Shown piece after piece: positions 6,343 through 10,493 of a stretch of DNA of 10,493 bases. The translations under genes were made by a program, and so were the position numbers. The notes beneath the pieces are model-generated. The model had not been told where the DNA came from, did not search any database, and was given only the letters and a program-made list of their open reading frames with translations. Source of the stretch: an uncultured Dysosmobacter sp. (GTDB taxonomy: Bacteria; Bacillota; Clostridia; Oscillospirales; Oscillospiraceae). Numbering within the stretch: position 1 is the stretch's first letter; every line of letters begins with the position of its first letter. Where the stretch lies: positions 1-10,493 of the forward strand of contig CAKSVQ010000075.1 of NCBI GenBank assembly GCA_934504065.1, in the 5' to 3' direction.

Positions 6343-6985
6343 AATGCGCAGGTCCATGCTGCTGTACGCGGTGACGGACCGGATGTGGCTCAAGGAGGGC
6401 CAGACGCTGACGGAGGTGGCGGAGGACGTGCTGAAAAACGGCGCGACCTTCCTGCAGATTCGGGAAAAGGATCTGGACGAAGCCCATTTTGAAACCGAGT
6501 CCGAAGAGCTGAAAACCCTGTGCGCCAGATACCACGTGCCCTTTGTGGTCAACGACAGTGTGGAGATCGCCCTGCAATGCGGGGCCGACGGCGTGCACGT
6601 GGGACAGAGCGACATTCAGGGCCGGGACATCCGGGCCCTGATCGGGCCGGATAAAATTCTGGGCATCTCCGCCGGAACGGTGGAGCAGGCCGTGGCGGCG
6701 GAAAAGGCCGGAGCGGACTACATCGGCGTGGGCGCGGTGTTCCCCACCAGCACCAAAAAGGACGCAAAGCCCATGGAGCCCGCCCTGCTGCGCAGCATCA
6801 GCCGCTCCGTCTCCATTCCGGTGGTGGCCATTGGCGGCATCAACGCGGGCAACCTCATGCAGCTATCCGGCAACGGCGTGGACGGCGTGGCGGTGGTGTC
6901 CGCCATCTTCGGCGCGGAGGACCCCGGCAAGGCCACGGCGCAGCTGCGTGAGCTGGCGCGGCAGATGGTGGGCGCGGATGCATAA
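6323..6985 (+). CDS. thiE: Thiamine-phosphate synthase ThiE
   Basis: 220 aa TIM-barrel enzyme (EC 2.5.1.3) that couples HMP pyrophosphate with thiazole phosphate to form thiamine monophosphate and pyrophosphate. Family motifs: YAVTDR (15-20), FLQIREK (43-49, the Gln and Arg/Glu/Lys contacting pyrophosphate and Mg), FVVNDSVEIA (74-83), GVHVGQSD (90-97), GVGAVFPTSTK (135-145, binding the diphosphate/thiazole) and AIGGIN (169-174) with GVAVVSAIF. All core residues I can recognise are present. It starts inside the 3' end of thiM, with GAGGAG (6311-6316) 6 nt before the ATG. The stop codon overlaps the start of the next gene. HMP-PP must be supplied by a ThiD encoded outside the window. Confidence 0.96.
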   Translation: MKFTKDEMRRSMLLYAVTDRMWLKEGQTLTEVAEDVLKNGATFLQIREKDLDEAHFETESEELKTLCARYHVPFVVNDSVEIALQCGADGVHVGQSDIQGRDIRALIGPDKILGISAGTVEQAVAAEKAGADYIGVGAVFPTSTKKDAKPMEPALLRSISRSVSIPVVAIGGINAGNLMQLSGNGVDGVAVVSAIFGAEDPGKATAQLRELARQMVGADA

Positions 6986-7634
6986 GCCCTTTGCCATTTT
7001 CGACATGGACGGCACACTGGTGGACTCCATGGGCTACTGGCAGCGTCTTGGCAGGGAATACCTTGCCTCCTGCGGAGTGCGGGAGGGCGTGGACGAGGTG
7101 CTGGAGCGCATTAAGGCCATGACCATGGCAGAGTCCTCGGCGCTGTTCATCCAGTGCTTCGGCATCCCCGGCACACCGGAGACGGTGATGGCGGAGATGA
7201 ACGCGGTGATGGACGCGCATTACCGCCGGGACATTCCCCTCAAGCCGGGGGCGAAGGACTATCTGGACGCGCTGAAGGCCCGGGGCGTGAAGCTGTGCGT
7301 GGCCACCGCCACACCAAAGGACCTTGCCGAGGCCTGCCTTGCGCGGCTGGGCGTTGCGCAGGAGCTGGACGTGCTCATCAGCTGCGACGAGGTCTCCGCC
7401 GGAAAGGACCGCCCCGACGTATTTTTGGAAGCCGCCCGGCGGCTGGGCGGCGCGCCGGAAGAGACCGCCGTGTATGAAGACGCCTTTTTCGCCCTGCAAA
7501 CCGCCAAAAACGCCGGGTTCTACACGGTGGGCGTGTGGGACGAAAGCGGCGCGGAGCAGTGGGAAGCACTGGGCGCGCTGGCGGATAGCACCATCCGCGA
7601 CTGGCACGCCGCCGCGCAGAAGATCAAATTTTAA
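6978..7634 (+). CDS. HAD-superfamily phosphatase (beta-phosphoglucomutase-like subgroup)
   Basis: 218 aa. HAD motifs are in order: FDMDGTLVDS (8-17) with nucleophile D9 and general acid D11; VATATP (108-113) as motif II; K143 in SAGKDRPDVF as motif III; and YEDAFFAL (166-173) with E167/D168 as the Mg-binding motif IV. A helical cap domain lies between motifs I and II (about 15-90). The start ATG at 6978 overlaps the thiE stop (ATGCATAA), and no strong ribosome binding site is seen, so translation is probably coupled to thiE. Cotranscription with thiM and thiE under a TPP riboswitch suggests a thiamine-related phosphate ester (thiamine phosphate, HMP phosphate) as substrate, but HAD specificity cannot be read from these motifs. 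It is not a ThiD; no ribokinase fold is present. Confidence 0.88.
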   Translation: MHKPFAIFDMDGTLVDSMGYWQRLGREYLASCGVREGVDEVLERIKAMTMAESSALFIQCFGIPGTPETVMAEMNAVMDAHYRRDIPLKPGAKDYLDALKARGVKLCVATATPKDLAEACLARLGVAQELDVLISCDEVSAGKDRPDVFLEAARRLGGAPEETAVYEDAFFALQTAKNAGFYTVGVWDESGAEQWEALGALADSTIRDWHAAAQKIKF

Positions 7635-7647
7635 TGGAGGGATCACC

Positions 7648-7947
7648 ATGAACGCAAGCATTGCCATTCAGATTTTACCGCAGGTATCCGACAAGGAAGA
7701 TCTGATCCGCATTGTGGACGAGGTCATCGACTATATCAAGTCCACGGGCCTTCGCTATGAGGTGGGCCCCTTTGAAACGGCCATCGAGGGCAACGACCTC
7801 AACCAGCTGATGGATATAGCCACCCAGTGCCAGAAGGTGGCCGCCCGGGCCGGGGCGCCGGAGGTGTGCACCTATATCAAGGTGGACTACGAGCCGGAGG
7901 GCGAGGTGCTCTCCATCGACCGCAAGATCACCAAACACAAGCATTAA
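7648..7947 (+). CDS. Thiamine-binding protein, MTH1187/YkoF-like (UPF0045) family
   Basis: 99 aa, the typical length of the MTH1187/YqgV (UPF0045) family, members of which have a ferredoxin-like fold and bind thiamine or a related ligand. The start MNASIAIQILPQ, then VIDYIKSTGLRYEVGPFETAIEG (about 31-53) and a C-terminal VDYEPEGEVLSIDRKI match the family pattern. No signal peptide is seen, so it is cytoplasmic. The start has a GGAGG ribosome binding site (7636-7640) 7 nt upstream. It is the last gene of the operon, 13 nt after the HAD gene and followed by a terminator-like hairpin. Its position in a TPP-regulated operon supports a thiamine ligand; the exact function (storage, chaperone or transport accessory) is unknown. 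Confidence 0.87.
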   Translation: MNASIAIQILPQVSDKEDLIRIVDEVIDYIKSTGLRYEVGPFETAIEGNDLNQLMDIATQCQKVAARAGAPEVCTYIKVDYEPEGEVLSIDRKITKHKH

Positions 7948-7967
7948 GCGCGGCAAGTCAACGTTTG

Positions 7968-8007
7968 CGTGGGCAGACAACGGCATTTGGTTGTCTGCCC
8001 ACGTCTT
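7968..8007 (+). terminator. Terminator-like hairpin closing the thi operon
   Basis: A perfect 14-bp stem (CGTGGGCAGACAAC at 7968-7981 with its complement at 7990-8003) and an 8-nt loop start 20 nt after the last thi gene. The T tail is poor (TCTTGTT), so it may act mainly as a 3'-end stabiliser or weak terminator. Confidence 0.7.
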
Positions 8008-8090
8008 GTTCAAAATGGATAGAAGCATCGCCGTATTTCCCAGAAACTTGCTGGGATTCTCCGAAAAATCACGGATGTGCGGATTGGGGA

Positions 8091-8119
8091 TTGACTTTTT
8101 TCCCGCCGTCCCGTATCGT
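8091..8119 (+). promoter_or_regulatory. Promoter for the lctP leader transcript
   Basis: TTGACT (8091-8096), a 17-nt spacer and TATCGT (8114-8119) form a reasonable sigma-A promoter with a start near 8126. That start lies upstream of a strong ribosome binding site and a small ORF. Nothing else is recognised in 8008-8090. Confidence 0.55.
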
Positions 8120-8164
8120 AAAATTACACTCCCTTGAAAAAGGGCAGAGGAAGGAGGAAGAGCC

Positions 8165-8404
8165 ATGCACGCGATGATGAATGCCGCACACACCAATGCC
8201 GCTGCCGCGGAGGGTTCTTCCTGCGCCAATATGCTGATCGTAACGGACGCCGTGCTGGCGTCCGTTTTTTCTGTATTGGTCTCCCTGCGCCTTCTGGCCT
8301 TGCGGGTGCTGCCCCTGATTACCCTTTGCCTGATTAGCCTGCTGGCTATTCTGCTTCCCCTGCTGCTGCAAAACCACACCGCCTGTCTGAAAGACGCCGC
8401 GTAA
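8165..8404 (+). CDS. Leu-rich small membrane-like ORF, possible leader peptide
   Basis: 79 codons, not recognised as a family. AAGGAGG (8151-8157) stands 7 nt before the ATG, one of the best ribosome binding sites in the window. Residues 1-26 are Ala/Asn/His-rich (MHAMMNAAHTNAAAAEGSS). Residues 41-68 hold 15 Leu in 28, with Ile and Val besides, and would form a membrane helix. An intrinsic terminator (8243-8270) lies inside codons 27-36. The ORF's stop (8402-8404) is 15 nt before a second strong terminator and 79 nt before lctP. It may be a small membrane protein, a leader peptide whose translation controls readthrough into lctP, or a chance frame downstream of a real leader start. Confidence 0.45.
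   Translation: MHAMMNAAHTNAAAAEGSSCANMLIVTDAVLASVFSVLVSLRLLALRVLPLITLCLISLLAILLPLLLQNHTACLKDAA
8243..8270 (+). terminator. Intrinsic terminator inside the small ORF
   Basis: ACGGACGCC (8243-8251) and GGCGTCCGT (8257-8265) form a perfect 9-bp stem with a 5-nt loop, followed directly by a T run to 8270. It would end a transcript of about 145 nt from the promoter at 8091 unless ribosomes translating the ORF disrupt it. Confidence 0.75.
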
Positions 8405-8419
8405 CTTCGTATCCGAAGA

Positions 8420-8456
8420 AGCGGGCCCTGTCTTTTGGACAGGGCCCGCTCTTTTT
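8420..8456 (+). terminator. Strong terminator just upstream of lctP
   Basis: AGCGGGCCCTGTC (8420-8432) pairs perfectly with 8438-8450 around a TTTTG loop, followed by C and five T. A small hairpin CTTCG/CGAAG (8405-8418) directly precedes it. It ends 27 nt before the lctP ATG, so it acts either as an attenuator for lctP or as the end of the leader transcript. Confidence 0.88.
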
Positions 8457-8462
8457 GATAAT
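8435..8462 (+). promoter_or_regulatory. Possible lctP promoter embedded in the terminator
   Basis: TTGGAC (8435-8440), a 16-nt spacer and GATAAT (8457-8462) could form a promoter whose start, near 8469, leaves a leader of about 15 nt. The -35 lies in the loop and right arm of the terminator. It is weak and would overlap the ribosome binding site region, but it is the simplest way for lctP to be expressed independently of the upstream leader. Confidence 0.3.
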
Positions 8463-8483
8463 GAGAAAGAGAGGACTTGGAAC

Positions 8484-10034
8484 ATGCAATTTTTGAACTT
8501 TTGTCTGGCAGTCAGCCCCATCGTCATGGTGCTGGCAGGGATCCTTGTGCTGAAAAAACCAGCCATGAAAGTCGCCCCCGTGGCCCTTTTGTGGACGATG
8601 CTGCTGGCCTTTACCTATTTTAATATCACCGGGATCACCTTTAAGGAAAACGTGGCCGTGGTGGACGCCCTTTTGTGGAAGGGCATCAAAGAGGGCCTGA
8701 AGATCGTGTTCATGGTCTTCGGCGCGTTCGTCATCCTGAACACCCTCAAGCGCACCGGAGCCATTGAGGACGTGAAAAACACGGTGGCCCGCGTCAGCGG
8801 CGACGACCGCCGGGTGCAGCTCATCATCGTGGGACTGATGGTGCCCATCTTCCTGGAGGGCGCCGCAGGCGCGGGCTCTCCCGCCGCCATCGCCTCTCCG
8901 TTCCTTGTGGCGCTGGGCTTTGACCCCATCACCTCCATCGCCGTGGCCCTGCTGGGCGACGCCACGCCCTGCTCCTGGGGCGGCGCGGGCCTGACCACCA
9001 TCAACGGCGGCGCGGCGCTGGTGGAGGCCGGAATTTCCACCAATGCCCTCAACTCCGCCATGGTGGGCCGCATCCACATGTTCGGCGTGCTCATCATTCC
9101 CTTTATCATGGTGGCCATGGCCTTTGGCCGCAAGGGCTTCAAGGGCATCGTTCCCTACCTCTTATATGCGGGCATCACCACCGGCGGCGTGATGTTCTTC
9201 CTCAGCAACTTCGTGGGCCCGGAGATCACCTCCATGGGCACCGGCCTTGCAGCCATCCTGCTCAGCGTCCTCTTCGTCAAGGTGGTGCCCATCAAGACCC
9301 CCGAGGAGTTCCGCTATCAGACCCCCAAGGACGTGCGCCAGCACTACGGTGCGTTCCGCGCCATGTCTCCTTACATCTATATGCTGGTGCTGCTGCCGCT
9401 GGTGCGCTATGGCGTGCCCGCCCTGTGGCCCCAGAGCGGCTTTGCCTTCCTGTGCACCTTCGGTTACATCTTCTGGGTGGACTGCGTCATCTTCCTGTGC
9501 GGACTGCTGGGCGCGGCCACGCTGAAGGTGAAAAAGGACGAGCTGTTTGAGATCTTCCGCATGACGGCAGGCAACGTGCTGCCCGTCATGGTCACCATGG
9601 GCAGCCTGCTGGTCATGGCATATGTGATGCAGTCCTCCACCACCGGCATGATGAGCCTGATCGCGGGCGACATCGCGGACCTCGCGGGCACGTTCTATCC
9701 TGCCGCCGCCGTGCTGATCGGCTCTCTGGGCTCTTTCGTCACCGGAACGGGCCTTGGCTCCAACATCATGTTCGCCGGCATGCACTCCGAAGCGGCCATG
9801 ACCCTTGGCATGAACCCCATCACGGTGTTTGCCGGGCAGAACGCGGGCGCATCCCTCGGCAACCTGATCTGCCCCAACAACACGGTGGCCGCCTGCGCCA
9901 CTGTGGGCGAGGTGGGCAACGAGAGCAAGGTCATGAAACGCACACTGGCAGCCTTCGTCATCGTGCTGTGCGTGTACATGGTGCTCTGCATGCTCTACAC
10001 GCTGGTGCTCTTCCCCAACTTCGGTCAGATGTGA
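8484..10034 (+). CDS. lctP: L-lactate permease (LctP/LldP family)
   Basis: 516 aa, within the 500-550 aa range of the lactate permease family (TC 2.A.14), proton-coupled transporters of lactate, glycolate and related 2-hydroxy acids. About 12 hydrophobic segments are visible. Characteristic blocks include FLEGAAGAGSPAAIASPFLVALGF (about 127-150), LGDATPCSWGGAG (159-171), FVTGTGLGSNIMFAGMHSEAA (414-434) and AGQNAGASLGNLICPNNTVAACATVG (about 447-472), the last strongly conserved in the family. An AGAGGA ribosome binding site (8470-8475) precedes the ATG by 8 nt. A dehydrogenase of the LDH family starts 55 nt downstream, in line with lactate uptake or export linked to pyruvate/lactate interconversion. 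Two terminators and a small ORF lie upstream, so expression may be attenuated. Confidence 0.93.
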   Translation: MQFLNFCLAVSPIVMVLAGILVLKKPAMKVAPVALLWTMLLAFTYFNITGITFKENVAVVDALLWKGIKEGLKIVFMVFGAFVILNTLKRTGAIEDVKNTVARVSGDDRRVQLIIVGLMVPIFLEGAAGAGSPAAIASPFLVALGFDPITSIAVALLGDATPCSWGGAGLTTINGGAALVEAGISTNALNSAMVGRIHMFGVLIIPFIMVAMAFGRKGFKGIVPYLLYAGITTGGVMFFLSNFVGPEITSMGTGLAAILLSVLFVKVVPIKTPEEFRYQTPKDVRQHYGAFRAMSPYIYMLVLLPLVRYGVPALWPQSGFAFLCTFGYIFWVDCVIFLCGLLGAATLKVKKDELFEIFRMTAGNVLPVMVTMGSLLVMAYVMQSSTTGMMSLIAGDIADLAGTFYPAAAVLIGSLGSFVTGTGLGSNIMFAGMHSEAAMTLGMNPITVFAGQNAGASLGNLICPNNTVAACATVGEVGNESKVMKRTLAAFVIVLCVYMVLCMLYTLVLFPNFGQM

Positions 10035-10039
10035 GCCGT

Positions 10040-10068
10040 TTGACAGTTGATATTTGATAAAAATTAAA
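10040..10068 (+). promoter_or_regulatory. Possible internal promoter before the dehydrogenase gene
   Basis: TTGACA (10040-10045) followed after 17 nt by ATTAAA (10063-10068) gives a perfect -35 but a poor -10, in the 55-nt gap after lctP. No terminator is seen between the two genes, so they are probably cotranscribed and this would only add expression of the dehydrogenase gene. Confidence 0.3.
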
Positions 10069-10089
10069 GATACAGGAGGAATTTTAGAA

Positions 10090-10493
10090 ATGAAAACACG
10101 GAAAGTCGGCGTAATCGGTCTGGGCCATGTGGGCGCCCATGTGGCATATTCTCTGGCGGTGCAGGGCATTGCGGACGAGCTGGTGCTGGTGGACATGAAC
10201 GAGCAGAAGGTGGCCAGCGAGGTGCAGGACCTGCGGGACGCCGCCGCCTACCTGCCTCACCGCATCACGGTGAAGGCAGGAGACTTCGCCGATCTCGGCG
10301 ACTGCGACGTGATCGTCAACAGCGTTGGCAAGATCGACCTGCTGCGGGGCACCCATGACCGCTTGACGGAGATGGACTTCACCATCCCCGCCGTCCGGGG
10401 CTATACCGCCAAGATCAAGGCCAGCGGCTTTGACGGCGTGCTCATCAACATCACCAACCCCTGCGACATCGTCACCCGGGAGCTGGCGCTGGG
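10090..10493 (+). CDS. L-lactate / L-2-hydroxyacid dehydrogenase, N-terminal part
   Basis: The first 134 codons of an NAD-dependent LDH/MDH-superfamily enzyme, cut by the window edge. The Rossmann dinucleotide motif VIGLGHVGAHVAYSL is at 8-22, with acidic D35 in LVLVDMNEQK selecting NAD, and the ITNPCDIVT block is at 121-129 (NPVD-like in LDH). The active-site loop reads SVGKIDLLRGTHDRLTEMDFT (78-98) rather than the GA..KPGE.R pattern of ordinary LDH, and this resembles L-2-hydroxyisocaproate dehydrogenase (SxGxIxL...DRFAEL). The catalytic His/Asp/Arg further on are outside the window. AGGAGGA (10074-10080) lies 9 nt before the ATG. Its place after lctP suggests it interconverts lactate or another 2-hydroxy acid with the 2-keto acid; specificity is undecided. 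Confidence 0.87.
   Translation, partial: MKTRKVGVIGLGHVGAHVAYSLAVQGIADELVLVDMNEQKVASEVQDLRDAAAYLPHRITVKAGDFADLGDCDVIVNSVGKIDLLRGTHDRLTEMDFTIPAVRGYTAKIKASGFDGVLINITNPCDIVTRELAL

Noticed and set aside
5389..6615. Minus-strand 408-codon open frame opposite thiM and thiE
   Set aside because: Antisense shadow of two well-recognised genes, with composition typical of reverse-strand GC-rich sequence.
8120..8480. T-box riboswitch upstream of lctP
   Set aside because: The conserved TGGNACCGCG antiterminator sequence and the specifier-loop AGAGA elements are absent.
8346..10196. Minus-strand open frames (243 and 344 codons) opposite lctP
   Set aside because: His/Gln/Gly-rich antisense shadows over a strongly conserved permease; no family motifs or ribosome binding sites.
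1..10493. Mobile elements, CRISPR arrays, tRNA or rRNA genes
   Set aside because: I saw no transposase-like protein, no regularly spaced repeats and no tRNA- or rRNA-like segments on either strand.

Overview
The window is about 10.5 kb of GC-rich DNA (roughly 60% GC by eye). A SpoIIP sporulation hydrolase together with strong AGGAGG-type ribosome binding sites, TPP (thiamine pyrophosphate) riboswitches and intrinsic terminators points to a spore-forming anaerobic Firmicute. A GC-rich Clostridia lineage such as the Oscillospirales (Flavonifractor/Intestinimonas-like) fits best, but this is inferred from gene content and composition only.

Layout: (1) 35-2628, minus strand: a MATE-family transporter, then spoIIP, ending in a bidirectional terminator. 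(2) 2629-3640: a LysR-family regulator divergent from the MATE gene, with a near-consensus sigma-A promoter between them and a terminator shared with the convergent gene that follows. (3) 3656-7947: a thiamine salvage locus built around two back-to-back TPP riboswitches. The minus-strand riboswitch and its terminator control a lone thiW; an unusually long, hairpin-rich leader lies between them. The plus-strand riboswitch and its terminator control a second thiW, then thiM, thiE, a HAD hydrolase and a thiamine-binding MTH1187/YkoF-like protein, closing at a strong terminator-like hairpin. (4) 8091-10493, plus strand: a promoter, a 79-codon Leu-rich small ORF that contains a terminator, a second strong terminator, a lactate permease (LctP family) and the 5' part of an L-lactate / L-2-hydroxyacid dehydrogenase cut by the window edge.

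How the genes work together: ThiW proteins are predicted substrate-binding (S) components for uptake of the thiazole moiety. ThiM phosphorylates it and ThiE joins it to HMP-PP to give thiamine phosphate. The HAD enzyme and the thiamine-binding protein are cotranscribed and may process or hold thiamine compounds. No thiC, thiD or thiG, and no ECF energising module, lies in the window, so HMP-PP and the transporter ATPase must come from elsewhere. LctP and the dehydrogenase form a lactate (or related 2-hydroxyacid) transport and oxidation/reduction unit.

The least explained parts are the approximately 300-nt structured leader of the lone thiW, the presence of two ThiW types under mirror-image riboswitches, and the double-terminator leader with its Leu-rich ORF ahead of lctP. 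None is shown to be a new system; they are the best candidates for a closer look.
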